This document shows positions 20,820 through 32,660 of a stretch of 64,000 bases of DNA, one piece after another. The DNA is from Engraulis encrasicolus (Eukaryota > Chordata > Actinopteri > Clupeiformes > Engraulidae). Under the pieces are notes generated by a model, which saw only the letters and a list, made by a program, of their open reading frames with translations, made no database searches and was not told where the DNA came from. The first letter of the stretch is position 1. Every line of letters starts with the position of its first letter. Where the stretch lies: positions 33,705,748 to 33,769,747 of the forward strand of contig NC_085871.1 in assembly GCF_034702125.1 (NCBI RefSeq), read 5' to 3'. Position numbers and translations under genes: made by a program.

Positions 20820-21390
20820 AAGCAAGAACACGTTTGTGAGGGGTCAAGATAAGCTTCCATAATGAACACTTGAACAATAATTCTCACTGGACCTGTAACA
20901 CAAACTGAATGAGAAAGTCTATTCATTTCTGTGCTGCTGTATGCCTCATTCAGTAAGTATTAGTTAGACCAAGAGGTAATTATTTGTTCATTGTTGATCA
21001 TCCTTTTCCCAATCAAGTGTAGCACACTGTGACCTTGACCATCAGCGCTATACAAACTGTGTGTGTAATGAACCAAATTTAAGGATTATTTGAGTTGAGC
21101 CTTTTCATAAGGCCATCATTAAACAGCTCACTACTTAGCCTTGCTGCTGCTTGAAAGAATGGTGACAACTTTGACTAAAATTTAAATGTATAATAATTTA
21201 CTTTACATTCAGGCTATGTGGTATGGTATCATGCAGTTGGAGTAGGCCTACCTTTGTATTTAATTATTTGACCGACACCAAAACACAATTGTGCAGACTG
21301 ACACATTTCTATAAATAACACCCTCACATGCACACATGTCCAGCTAAGTAGGCCTATACTAATGGTGTCGATGTCGACTAAAAAATTCAG
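20820..21390. other. Upstream spacer of TRIM-A
   Basis: No repeat or coding signal except two TAGGCCTA octamers (21245, 21350). About 220 bp before TRIM-A begins a segment (21410-21600) that is also present upstream of the truncated RING copy at 39150-39300, so it is probably TRIM-A promoter/5'UTR. Confidence 0.45.
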
Positions 21391-21610
21391 TCACATCCCC
21401 CTGTGAGGGGCACGGAGCTTCACAAAAGACATTCCATTCCAAATCCCATCCAGGGTGCAATGCCAGGTTTTCAAGCAAGCCCTGAGGACCCCCCTTGGGT
21501 CCACGTCAACTGGCAGGGGAAAAGCAATGTCCAACCCACACAAGCTAAACTCTGACTTCACTTCAAACACAAAGCCAAATCCACCAGCACTTCTGCCAAA
21601 TTGACGGGCC

Positions 21611-23061
21611 ATGATGGAAAGCGATGCATGTTTCCTTGAGCAGAGCCTCACGTGTACGATATGCAATGGCATTTTCACTGACCCCGTGGTGATCAAGTGC
21701 AGCCACAGCTTCTGCCAGGACTGTCTGCGGCGGTACTGGAAGAACTTGGGAAAACTCCTGTGTCCCATCTGCAAAAAGGAATGTTCATCGGAGGAACCCA
21801 CGCTAAGCCTCGCCTTCAAGAATCTTTGCGAGTCTGTAAGAACAAGGAGATATGAAGGACAGCCTGTTGTTCAGCAAGAACTGCACTGTCCTCTGCATGA
21901 CGAGAAGGTGAAATTGTTCTGTTTGGAGGACAAGCAACTAATTTGTGTCATCTGCCACACATCCAAGATGCATAAGAAGCACACCTGCTCTCCCATCGAA
22001 GAGGCTGTAGAAGACTTAAAGGTGATTAAAATTATTTAATAGTATGCTATGAATAAAAGGTTGATATTTGTATCTTTACAATCTGTAGGTAAATAACTGT
22101 CCTAACATTCACACAATTTCTTATGCATGCATGTACGGCAATTCATTTTTTGGTGTTCTGTTTGTTCATTTGTCTGAACGCAGAAGGAAAGTAAAGGTGG
22201 TCTCTCGATTTTCCATGAAAGCTTGGATAATCTGAAGCAAAAAGAAGGTGAACTAAAAAACATCCTGACTTACATGCAGGTACGGTACAGTTCAGTACAG
22301 TTACAATAACCAACATTTCTGTGTGGCTATTGAGATAGATAACGTAAATAATGGCCCCTCTACTGTCTCTTCAGAACCAGGCTCTATATGCAGAACTTCA
22401 CATAATTAAGGAGTTTGAGAAACTTCATACATTTCTCCATGAGCAAGAAGCAGAGAAGATTCAGATTCTGAGAGAGGAGAGAGAGCACAAAATAAAGCCA
22501 ATGGAGGACAAAATGGAAAGACTTTGCAGAGAGATCAGCAGTTTGCAGGAAGCGATGGAGAAAATTGAAAAGGAAATGGAGACCAACAATGTCCTGGTTC
22601 TACAGGTACGGTAGTATTTCAGTAGTAAATTTGATTCACTTCATAACGTCAATATCTTCATAATGTCAATATCTTCAATACATTTAGTGTTTGTTGACCA
22701 AATATATACATATTTTAAGTTGATTTCATGAAGTCAGTTCATGAAGTTCATAATGTTCTCTACAGTACATGCATAGCGCAGTACCCTTTTACTCAGTTTT
22801 AAAGTATTGTAAATGGCTCTTGTCTTGTAATGACAATTCATAAACAACCATTTCTCTTTTTTCTTCTATTTTACAGACATACTATTCGAATCTACAAAGG
22901 TATGTTAATAACTGGCATAGTTACAACTATCTAACTAACTAGAGATAGGGCATTGCTAGGGCATATTGGTTAATATGTCTGGGCATTCCATTCCCATATT
23001 CGATTGTTACTTCCTTACTGGTCAGTCCCCCACCCCTCTCTCTTTCTCTTTCTCACACACA

Positions 23062-23124
<63 letters not shown>

Positions 23125-24682
23125 GCACACACACACACACACACACTCATTTCCTTCAAACGATTACTATAGACTTTAATGCTGTTATATAGAGGATATA
23201 TTTACTTTCTTGGCATAATCATATCAATATTGACTGCCTGGGGGAGGAAATATACTGTTGACTCACAGTGGCCATTAACATCTTACAGGCTGGAGTGCAC
23301 AAAGCCGCTGAGTAAGCCAGAGGATTTGACAGGCACCCTCATCGACATGGTCCAACACATATGCTTTTGGAAACACCAGCTGTGGAGACAGTCGTATAAA
23401 CCGCAGAGTGAGTAGTTGTGAACAGGTGCACGTGTGAGGTTATTTATAGCTTAAAGAGGAGAAAAATCTGCACTCACGAGCTGAGTCTCCTGAGGATGGC
23501 TGAAGGGCTGAAACGCGTCTGCATGTGGACATGGTGGTATCTGATAAATAAATAATTAGGCTCAGCCAGATTTTTCTCCTCTTTAAGTTTGACCTTTTTT
23601 GCGCACCAAATGTTATTTGTTTTACTCTAGATCAATGTTTCCCAACCTTTTTTGTCTTGTACCCTAAACATTTTATATCACTTTCTCTATACCAGTGTAA
23701 CTAATCTCCATACATTTGTTAAAATTACATTTTTCCAAGTACCCCCTGCAGTATGCTCGCGTACCCCTAGTGGTACACGTACCCCTGTTTGGGAAACACT
23801 GCTCTAGATGTTGAGCGCGGCCACTGCTATACTTGAAGGTTATTTGTATCAACATGATAAAGTGATGAGTCTGCGCACGTCAGTGTCAGTCAAATGAAAC
23901 CGTACTTTTCAGACAAAAGTTGTGTGAACCTTATTTGCACTGCAACTGCAATGCGATCTGTTGCATGTACCCAAAAACGTCTAGTCCATTGTTTTGAGCA
24001 GGAGTCAAGTGTGCTCCCATATGCTACATTGAATTTTCTCATTCTATTCTCCTACTAAAAAAGCATTGAACAAAAAGGGCAACAGCCAATGTCTGCTTTA
24101 ACGTCTCAGCTGTTAACTATGATTTTGCTTGTCTGTGCAGATCCCATGCTTCTTGACCCAAACACGGCCTCTCCCAAACTCATCGTATCTGAGGACCTCA
24201 CTGCACTTTCACACACTGAGGAGGAAGAGCAGAAACGTCCAGACAACCCAGAGAGACTCCATATCGGTGTGCTGGGGTCCAAGGGCTTCACTACTGGTCT
24301 TCACTGCTGGGATGTCGATGTTGGTGACAATGACTCCTGGGCCCTTGGCGTAGTGAAGCAGTCAGCCCAAAACAAGAGAGGAAAGGCAATGCAGCTAGAG
24401 GATGACCTATGGAGCATCTACTACATGGATGGGAAGTATTGTGCCGGCACCACGGCATGGACCGAGCTCACAGTGGACCAGCAACCCCGAATTATTCGAA
24501 TTTCATTGAACTGTGAACGTGGGGAGTTATCTTTTTTGGACTTGGATGCAATTGCTCCTTTGTACACCTTCACCAATGTCTCCAAGGAGGCGCTTTTTCC
24601 TTACTTCAATACTACAAGTTCAATATGTCCACTACGCCTCTGCTTTCCAAAACATGCATGTGATTTAATTGCGAATGATTGA
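21611..24682 (+). CDS. TRIM-A: RING/B-box/coiled-coil/PRY-SPRY E3 ubiquitin ligase
   Basis: Six coding exons: 21611-22021, 22184-22279, 22375-22605, 22877-22899, 23289-23407, 24141-24682 (411, 96, 231, 23, 119, 542 nt = 473 aa), all with GT/AG borders and matching phase. The RING is C3HC4 with C15, C18, C30, H32, C35, C38, C51, C54. The B-box2 is about residues 93-126 (CPLH...CHTSKMHKKH). The coiled coil is about 138-246 and PRY/SPRY about 295-473 (DPNTA, SEDLT, PDNPERLHIGVLGS, HCWDVDVGDND). The exon sizes 96/231/23 are characteristic of class IV TRIM genes. Best matching type is the teleost TRIM35/zinc-binding-protein-A33-like or TRIM39/bloodthirsty-like group. RING and E2 recruitment imply cytosolic ubiquitin transfer; SPRY would choose the target. 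ATG chosen just before the RING; MM start, either Met possible. Intron 4 has a CA array and intron 5 two MITEs. Confidence 0.92.
23054..23146. repeat. (CA)n microsatellite in TRIM-A intron
   Basis: CA array with two CGCG interruptions, in the intron before the 119-nt exon. Confidence 0.95.
23455..23582. mobile_element. 128-bp TTAA-flanked MITE in TRIM-A intron
   Basis: Perfect 16-bp TIR AGAGGAGAAAAATCTG / CAGATTTTTCTCCTCT with TTAA at 23451-23454 and 23583-23586. Interior contains CTGAAGGGCTGAAACGCGTC. Confidence 0.92.
23633..23801. mobile_element. 169-bp hAT-type MITE in TRIM-A intron
   Basis: Ends CAATGTTTCCCAACC and GTTTGGGAAACACTG, flanked by exact CTCTAGAT (23625-23632, 23802-23809). 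Confidence 0.92.
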
Positions 24683-25187
24683 CTGGATTACTGAAATATT
24701 GTTGCTGTTGTTAGTTTTCAGCCAAAAGGGAATTTTACGAATGAAGTAGTGGTTTGGTTAAAAAGAGAGACATGCTGCATTCGAGGGTACCTGTGTTATA
24801 GTACATTTTGAAAGAATATAATATAAGTAATTTCCTAATGTTGTCTTACACACTGTATCAACGTATAAAGTCTGCTGCCAACTTTATGGTGACACTGTCT
24901 AGCTAGGTCATTTAAAATAAGGGTTATATTTAGGAATTTGTTATAGACCGATAAAACAGCAATGCAAGCAACATATGGCATCACGTGTCCCCACCACGTG
25001 TCCCACCTTTTTCAACTTGTGACCCATGTGAAGTTTTCACAAACGTTCAGGGTACACCTCTGACTCAATAATCAATACCATTTACAGTAATAGCCTACAT
25101 TCAACAGCAACACACACACACACACACACACAAATAATTATTTTGATAATGAAAATAAGGGGGTAACAGTTTGAGAATGACTGATCT

Positions 25188-25538
25188 ACACTGCTAAAAT
25201 GAAAAGTTCCCCAATAAACCTTCAGTTTGTTACTACAGTATGTAGAGGAACCTCTAAAAGTTCTCTAAAGAACCTAAAAGATCTCAGAGGATCTATCATT
25301 TGAGACAAATTTGTTCCTGAGGTTTTCTTCAAGGTTCCCCAAAGAACCCAGAGATCCAAAGGTTCTTTAAGGAACCCTTTGATTGTCACCCTAAAGGTTC
25401 TTCTTTGGGACCTTGGGATCCTTCCCAGAACTTTTACGTTCTTCAGAGAGCTGTTCATGTTCGTCTGTGAACATTTAGGTACCCCCACAACACAACTAAA
25501 AGTTCTGTGAAGAGCCTTCAATTTTTTTCAGTGTAGGC
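25188..25538. mobile_element. MITE rich in AAGGTTCTTT/AAAGAACC repeats
   Basis: Ends CTACACTG and CAGTGTAG with adjoining A/T-rich pairing. Interior has many copies of GGTTCTTTA and its complement, a well-known fish repeat pattern. A short CA array lies at 25110-25131, just outside. Confidence 0.65.
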
Positions 25539-26732
25539 TACGGTACATGTTTTATGCTACCCTCTGATATTGCTAGTTACAGCTTCACTGCATAGTTTTC
25601 ATCTTTGGCTGCCTCACAGGTTGGAAGCAGAGTGGTGGAGAAAAATACATACTGGGCCGCACCTCTCAACTACCTTAGTGCTGTTATGACTCGAGAATGG
25701 TAGCATAGAAAATTCTGAATTTGATAAACCATTCAAACATTGGAAACATTTGAAGATGGAAAAACTATTTGTATTGCTTTGATCAATTTCTGTAGTGTAT
25801 ACATGTAGGCCTATGTAGTAGCAGGGGCTGTTCACTCACGGAACTTCCTGTTAGCCACAATTGGCTAACCCTAACCACGGGACAGTGCAAAATGAATGGG
25901 TGTCAATGGAGTTTTTTACCATTATATTTTTTGTGATTTTTAATAATTTTTTGTCCTGAAATATTAATATTAAGTTCGAAGCTAGAAATAATAAGACCCC
26001 ATTTGAGTAGCGTTTCGATTATTTTGCGCCACTAGATTATTATATACTGGGTCACAAAGCTCAATTTTTATGGGGCCAAACCCATAAACATTAGCACGAT
26101 GCTAGCGAGTACAGGTTGAAATCTTCTAACCAGCTGTAAAACTACACACCTGAACGATTTGTCAATACAGCCTATTGTTAAACAACAGTCATAGTGCTTA
26201 CCAGGAATGTTTTGTTGATAATATTTGTGACTGGAAATGGCAGTAGCAATGTATTTAGCATGGGTTCCCCTTTCCATTCCATACATTTCCCACATGAAGG
26301 ACTGGCCTACGCTCGTTACTGCAGAATGCATGCAAAGCTAACTGGCTACAATGGGAACCAATGAGACTGAGCCTTCTCCCCTGTGTTCTAATTTCTCTGG
26401 TAGTAGTCATGTATTCAGTATGTTGTCATGTGTCCACGGAAGGTGAATCTCTCATGACATCTAGTGAAGATGTGAAGTGTATAAAAATGAGATGAAGGGA
26501 CATGTGTTACTGTACTGATAATAACTGTTTTTTTTATTATTACTTTGTGATTAAAAGTGTTTCCTTTTTTTCAACACCAAAATGTGACACTGAAATGTCT
26601 CTAAATCAATTAACTTTGGGGTGCTGTTGTGCTAAGGCACAAATTCACATAGGCCTATGGGCTTGAGATTCAGGCAAAGATGGTCAATATGGTAGACCAA
26701 GATTAATCAAACCACGCCTCAATGATGCAAAG
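25539..26732. other. Spacer, nothing recognised
   Basis: No coding signal or supported repeat ends. AT-rich; an AATGGGTGTCAATGGAG phrase near 25895 is common in fish repeats but I cannot delimit an element. Confidence 0.4.
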
Positions 26733-27084
26733 GAGTGGTTCCCAACCTATGGGTCGGGACCCCCCTTATGGGTCGCCAAAGATCCACAGGGGGTCGCGGA
26801 GCCCTCTTGATTTTAAGGGGTTTCATTTTAAATATATATAGCCCGTGTTGAATAAATGACAAAGCATTTAACTAATAAATGCATAGAAGCAACAATGCTA
26901 CATTAAACATTTATTCTATATTTGACCAAAGACTAATTGAGGAATAAAAGAACTAGAATTAGTTTTCGTAGGAAACAGAGGGCATTTTGTGTCTACCTCT
27001 CGTGCGGGCACTCGCATGGTTGGGTCACCAAAGCTTACAATAGTAAAAACATGGGTCCCTTAAGAAAAAGGTTGGGAACCACTG
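26733..27084. mobile_element. hAT-type MITE with perfect 8-bp TSD
   Basis: Ends GAGTGGTTCCCAACCT and AGGTTGGGAACCACTG; ATGCAAAG on both sides (26725-26732, 27085-27092). Confidence 0.92.
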
Positions 27085-27270
27085 ATGCAAAGGAGTGGGC
27101 TGTTCTCCTAAGGGGGTGTGATCCCTTTTTCTGTGGCATTTACTGGTGGCTTGCATTAGATGTGCGCTACCACCATCTTGCTAAGGGAACTCATTCATTC
27201 TCAACCTCTGCTGGTCTCCTAAAGGGAGGCTGGCTACTGTATTTACAAAAGGTTTCCAGCTTAGTTTTAA

Positions 27271-27606
27271 AGTGATACTGTCCCATTTTTGGGAATAATC
27301 TTATTTTACACCTCGCCTTGAGTTAAATAATAGGGTTTTACCGTTCTCATGTACTGGCAACCGTTCTCGGGGTATGGCAGTGCAAATTTTACCTCCATGC
27401 TAGCAGTTAACATTGAGTCCTATGAGACCAGCTCGCGGCTAACTGGTCTCATAGGACTCAATGTTAACTGTTAGCTTGGAGGTAAAATTTGCACTGCCAT
27501 AACTAGAAAACGGTTGAACAGTACAGGAGAACGGTAAAACCTTATTATTTAACTCAAGGGGAGGTGTAAAATAAGATTATTTTTTAAAAAATGGGACAGT
27601 ATCACT
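27271..27606. mobile_element. 336-bp TTAA-flanked palindromic (foldback) MITE
   Basis: TTAA at 27267-27270 and 27607-27610. TIR AGTGATACTGTCCC / GGGACAGTATCACT, and the pairing continues through nearly the whole element. A perfect 25-bp central stem pairs 27407-27431 with 27443-27467 around an 11-nt loop. Confidence 0.92.
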
Positions 27607-28200
27607 TTAAGTAGAATAAGTACGCTACTGGAAAATAGCCTTCTGCAAGCATATAGTGACAAATTGTCCTTAGCATAAGAGTATTTAAAAGGAAAGATGT
27701 GGTCATGTAGGTCTGTGAGGTACATTGAGATTTTTAGTAATGCTGTATTAATAAAATGACACTGAATGAAAGTGAACATAATGCTTGACTCAAGCAATTA
27801 TTTATCTCCCCAGTACACAAGCAATGTGTTGCTATGAAGTTTGGTGGTTGGTGGAAGTGTTGGGTCAGCATAGTGGCAGATGTGTTGGATCAAACAACAG
27901 AGAGATACTTTATGTTAACCTTTTAATTCCTTACTGAAAGTCACAAGTCACACACAACTGAAACAAGTTTGACAACACAATGTCAATGCCTGTGGCTGTC
28001 CATTGGTATAATTCCAAGTTGACGATGTCAACAAACAATGACATTAGGGGCAGAGATGGAGAACAGAACAATTATTACATAGGCCTACAGAACATTATGC
28101 AGAGTTGTACATACAGTAGAAGGTAGCATAGAGAATACAGCTCTTCATAGGCATGCACATGTGCATAGTGGATATTTATGTTTACTTATTAGATTTTTAA

Positions 28201-28559
28201 AGGGACACTGTGTGAGATTTTTAGTTGTTTATTTCCAGAATTCATGCTGCCCATTCACTAATGTTACCTTTTTCATGAATACTTACCACCACCATCAAAT
28301 TCTAAGTATTCATTATGACTGGAGAAATTGCACTTTTCATACATGAAAAGGGGGATTTTCTCCATGGTCCGCCATTTTGAATTTCCAAAAATAGCCATTT
28401 TTAGCTGCAAAAATGACTGTACTTGGACCATACTAGAAAATATTTGCTTATTACTTAGTAAACTTTCATGTAAAGATCAAATTTGGCAATAGGCAGCCCA
28501 GTTTCAATGAGCAGCATAGTTGCAGTACCTTTTTTGACCATTTCCTGCACAGTGTCCCT
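28201..28559 (+). mobile_element. Full-length TTAA MITE (reference copy of the family)
   Basis: AGGGACACTGTG...CACAGTGTCCCT with TTAA at 28197-28200 and 28560-28563. Internal hairpin TTTTCATACATGAAAA. Same family as 7832, 10190 (partial) and 34123 (inverted). Confidence 0.92.
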
Positions 28560-28679
28560 TTAAATAACAATTTTGGATTTAGTTACCGACTACGCCACCA
28601 GGGGGTGGCAAATCCCCACTAGAAAATGTAGTTAAACCACTAGCAACCAAGGGCACACATGTTCGGAAAAGAAAACTGA

Positions 28680-28860
28680 GAAGGGTTATAGATAACAACT
28701 CTCTTTATTTATTCTCAATTGGTTTTAGTAAACGCACACCGTGTGAGGTGCAACAACTGCCGTCGCACACTCAGAACTTCATGCAATACATTTAATGACA
28801 CCAACGTTCCGGTTTACGCCTTCGTCAGGGTCATCTTACACACACACAAACAGCTGAGTG
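28680..28860. repeat. Foldback-type repeat piece with CGTTCCGG/CTTCGTCAGGG motif
   Basis: Contains ACGTTCCGGTTTACGCC then TTCGTCAGGGTCAT, the same architecture as cores at 23480-23520, 44150-44205 and 53990-54020. Ends not delimited. Confidence 0.4.
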
Positions 28861-28913
28861 TCTTTTTACAACATAACATTGATTAGACAGGTGTTCATTG
28901 GGGGTGTGTCCAG

Positions 28914-29287
28914 TAGTGGTGTGGATCGGCACTGCTCACGATCCGCTTCGGGAGGATTCGATTCGATTCTATTCTACAATGCATTGCAATGCATTACATT
29001 TCTACTGAAAGCAAAGTAAATGTTTAATCAGTCATGATGGGGCAATACAAGTAGTCAGATACTGAGCAACAATTTATTGGCTGTTTTCTGTATCAGTCTG
29101 TATCAGTCTTGCAATGTTTTGAAATGCTTTTATTTAATTTAACATTCATTTGCTCCCGAAATATCCACGGAAGTAATGGAAACTTGAAAAATTGGCAGAT
29201 CGATTCTGGAACTTGCCGGATCGATTCTGGATCGTCCATGCCCTGCATTGGATTGCATCGCCGAATCGATCATTGTTGACACCACTA
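28914..29287. mobile_element. Degenerate TIR element with GATTCGATT repeats
   Basis: TAGTGGTGT near the left end and ACACCACTA near the right end, with GATCCG/CGATTC motifs inside both ends. No clean TSD. Confidence 0.5.
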
Positions 29288-30469
29288 GCGTCCCGGGAAT
29301 CCTCAGTGCATCATAATATTCTCAATGCACATAAAAGCTCAGCATTTACTGGTGGAGGACAAACACACAGAGGAAGACCAATGGTGAGTTCTGAGGGTTG
29401 GAACACTTGTTCAGCCTACCCCATGGACGTTACCCGTAATCTTATTATTTCATTGGCACAGCAATCCACCCACGTAACAATAACAGAACACAGATAATTG
29501 TTTCCACTACACAAAGTTGATCACACTGGTGCCACCACAGGCACCCTACACTATATTACACTGCAAGCTAGCTAAACAGCACAGGGTTGGGTTGTCCGGC
29601 AGGAACAGGACTGTGACGCAACACCTTCAGCGTTGCAACTAGTCAGGTCAAGACCAATGCAACTACTTTCTGAGTTCCCGAAAATATGGGAACTCTTTTC
29701 ACTTTGTTGGGAAGTAAACAACCACACGCAAACTAAGGGAGGCGGGTCAAACATGCTGTTTGGGAAATGTTGATTGTTATGCTCTTGGTCAGACCAAGTC
29801 TTGAAGAGATTTGAGCGTCGATGATGATCAGGCTATAGTGTGACATGCCCAGGCCCCAGACAGAATAAACAAAAAAGAACGACAAAAATAGACAACAAAA
29901 ACAAAGAAGCAAGAACTTTCTCGTTAACATCATACAGAAATCATATAAAGAAAAGAAACTTGCTCCCGTGGATGCACACATTCAGCCACTCAAACTCTCA
30001 CAACTAGCCACACACTATCCAATCAGTCATGCGCGCCCTTGGCGCAGAGTCGTTTCCGAACAGGCCAGGCCTCGCAGTGACTGAGAAAAACCCATGCAAA
30101 CTTAATATGGTTAAGTTTGCATGGGTTTGTCTCCATCACTGCGACGTAGTGTCTGCATTTGAAGACACGATTGAATTCTCCAACTGGCATCCCCCCTTTG
30201 AGGGGAAAGCAAGCCGAAATAACTTATATGGTACATCGGCTAGCCTAAATGAACACAGTCCATGCTTCAGCCACGTGCTGAAACACCTGCCCCTTTACCT
30301 TCCTGGACAAAACATTTGTAAAGTTTTTTTTCCACAATGTACTTAATATAATATAATATAACATACAGTAATATAATTAATATAATATAATCTATCTAAT
30401 TCAAGAAACCTCTGTCAGTAGCTATCTGAGATGAATTCATTGTGCCGTCGCTTGCTATGACACCTTGAT
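29288..30469. other. Spacer with an 18-bp perfect hairpin and a dispersed repeat
   Basis: Perfect hairpin at 30088-30128. The segment at about 30215-30285 (CATCGGCTAGCCTAAATGAA) recurs at about 47425-47470, so it belongs to a dispersed repeat. No gene recognised. Confidence 0.45.
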
Positions 30470-30780
30470 CATTATGCAGAGGGAGATTGCTCCAAAATGT
30501 GGAAATACAAATCCCAATTCCCCTCGGATTCCACTGAAACACATATGTGTCTAACAATTAGCCCCTACCTATACATGTCACAAGATTTGCAACAGTGATT
30601 TCAAGTAGGTAATCTATCTAGTAATCTATCTAGTAATCTATCTAGTACCTATAAATTCTAGGTTATGTGCAGACATGATAGCAACTTTCATGTCTTTCAA
30701 GGAGCGCATTAGGAAGGCGCAGGGAAGGCTCCACAACATCCCAATTCTTTATTTTTTTAAAGAATTCTTAAAAAAAAAAA
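30470..30780 (+). repeat. Segmental duplication copy 1
   Basis: GCAGAGGGAGATTG and following sequence through ATCCCAATTCTTT recurs in order at 31608-32280. Copy 1 has three AATCTATCTAGT units where copy 2 has a long CTAT array. Confidence 0.75.
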
Positions 30781-31527
30781 TCTAATACGGTAGATCAAGA
30801 AACCTCTGTCTGTATCTCCGCTACAGTATGTCTATGGAACGCATAACTGCTTCAGCACAGCACAGTTGGAAGGTGACTTTGCAGTGGTATGGCGGGTTGC
30901 AGTGCAATGTGTCACGCCGTTTGGACATAAAATACTGAAGATATTAATTAAACTAATTTTCACTCATGGCATTTCTGCCGTCAACAACTTAATTGTTGAA
31001 GTCCGCCCCTGGCAGCTGACATCACCAGCTGATAGGGCAACCAACATTCAATTTTTGCACGAAAGCCCAACAGACACAAATCAGCTACACACACCTACAG
31101 TAGGCCTTCTAAACATTAAACACACATCGCATCTGACACAAGAAGCTTGGCTTTTTTCCAATTTATCTATAATCTAATAATTCAAGGAACATCTGTCTGC
31201 CCTGTTTGTTCCACGCACAACTGACCGCACCACTCCGTATATTAGTGAAACACATTTTCATTAGCCTACCTTTTGCCACTCCACACCTGCTACAAAACCA
31301 AACATTCCCTGCTACACAGGCTCCATGCTTTAAAAACTGATCCGCTGACTGCTAAACTTGCTCTCTCCTTCCTTTCGCTGACTGACAGCCTACCCGTCGC
31401 CTTCAAATTTCACTAGTTTTCACTTCACTATGTCAATTCACATGCGCTTCAAGACAAACAAAATGCCATAAGTAGGCTATCTATAGGCCAATGGCCACAA
31501 ACAACATCCACACAAGATACTGCACAA

Positions 31528-31530
<3 letters not shown>

Positions 31531-31581
<51 letters not shown>
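31531..31581. repeat. (GA)n microsatellite
   Basis: About 25 GA units. Confidence 0.95.
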
Positions 31582-31583
<2 letters not shown>

Positions 31584-31607
31584 TGAATTAATTGTGCCTC
31601 TTCGCAT

Positions 31608-32098
31608 TATGCAGAGGGAGATTGTTTCAAAATGTGTAAATACAAATCCCAATTCCCATCAGATTCCACTGAAATTTGTGTACTGATTGACCTATAAGAA
31701 TGGGAGCGTATATGAATGGGATGATCCTATGTTCCCCAGGTTCTATGTTCCCTTGTCTTTGTATGGGACCTGGGAACTTCTGACTCTTTTTCTAGGAAAA
31801 GGGTCCTATGTTCCCTGCATTGTATCTGATAATAAGGGGATAAGGCCCCGGATGCTTCTGCATGCATATTTCTTGCACGAACGGTTGCCATGCGTATTTC
31901 ATGTCAGGTTTGCGCACAGTGGCAGCCTAACCCTAACCGTAACCGTAACCCTAACAACAACCCGCGCTCGCCATGCAGCAGCAGTCTACTTGGAAGCAGA
32001 GGGGAACATAAGGGGAACTCTTTTTTGAACAAAGGACCCAGGGAACATAGGGAAGACCCAATAAGAATCACGAGATATACAACAGTGATTTCAAGTAG

Positions 32099-32165
<67 letters not shown>

Positions 32166-32280
32166 CTGAATTATGATACCTATAAATTATGATTTATCAT
32201 GTCTTTTAAGGACCACATTAGGAATGTGCAGGGCTCCAAAATATCCCAGTTCTTTTCTTTCTTTCTTTCTTTCTTTTTTT
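31608..32280 (+). repeat. Segmental duplication copy 2, interrupted by a 359-bp insertion
   Basis: Aligns with 30470-30780 on both sides of an insertion at 31702-32060, and contains a CTAT array at 32099-32164. Confidence 0.75.
31702..32060. mobile_element. 359-bp insertion with 8-bp TSD
   Basis: ATAAGAAT flanks both sides (31694-31701, 32061-32068), and copy 1 of the duplication lacks the insert. Subterminal inverted similarity around CCTATGTTCCC / GGGAACATAGG. Contains a short CCCTAACC(G)TAACC patch at 31927-31955. Confidence 0.75.
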
Positions 32281-32335
32281 TAGAACAGTAGGCTACAAAA
32301 AACAGAACGGTATAGGCACAATGGGCTCTGCACTA

Positions 32336-32385
32336 ATATAATATAATATAATATAATATAATATAATATAATATAATATAATAAA
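32336..32385. repeat. (ATAAT)n microsatellite
   Basis: About ten pentamer units, followed by degenerate copies to 32420. Confidence 0.9.
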
Positions 32386-32660
32386 TAGGCTAATATAATG
32401 TAATATAACATAACATAATTTAATATAGAGCATAATATATCTCGAGTACCTGCCCCCCAAAATGTCTGCACGCTACTGCATCTTATCTATGTTTCTTCCA
32501 AAAGTCAACAAAGGTGCCCTAGAAAGCAACATTTTCACACCCTACCACAGTCAAATAAATAGTCTTCACAGAAGTAGTGTTTCAGCTTCAAAAACCTTGA
32601 CACCCAACAGTCCAGTAGTCCATTTCATCATCAGCAACAATTAATTAATGCGCAAACATT

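Noticed and set aside
21391..21819. 142-codon frame on - opposite the TRIM-A RING exon
   Set aside because: Antisense shadow of a conserved coding exon and its promoter.
31927..31955. Telomere-like CCCTAA repeats
   Set aside because: Only four or five imperfect units inside a transposon insert; not a chromosome end.
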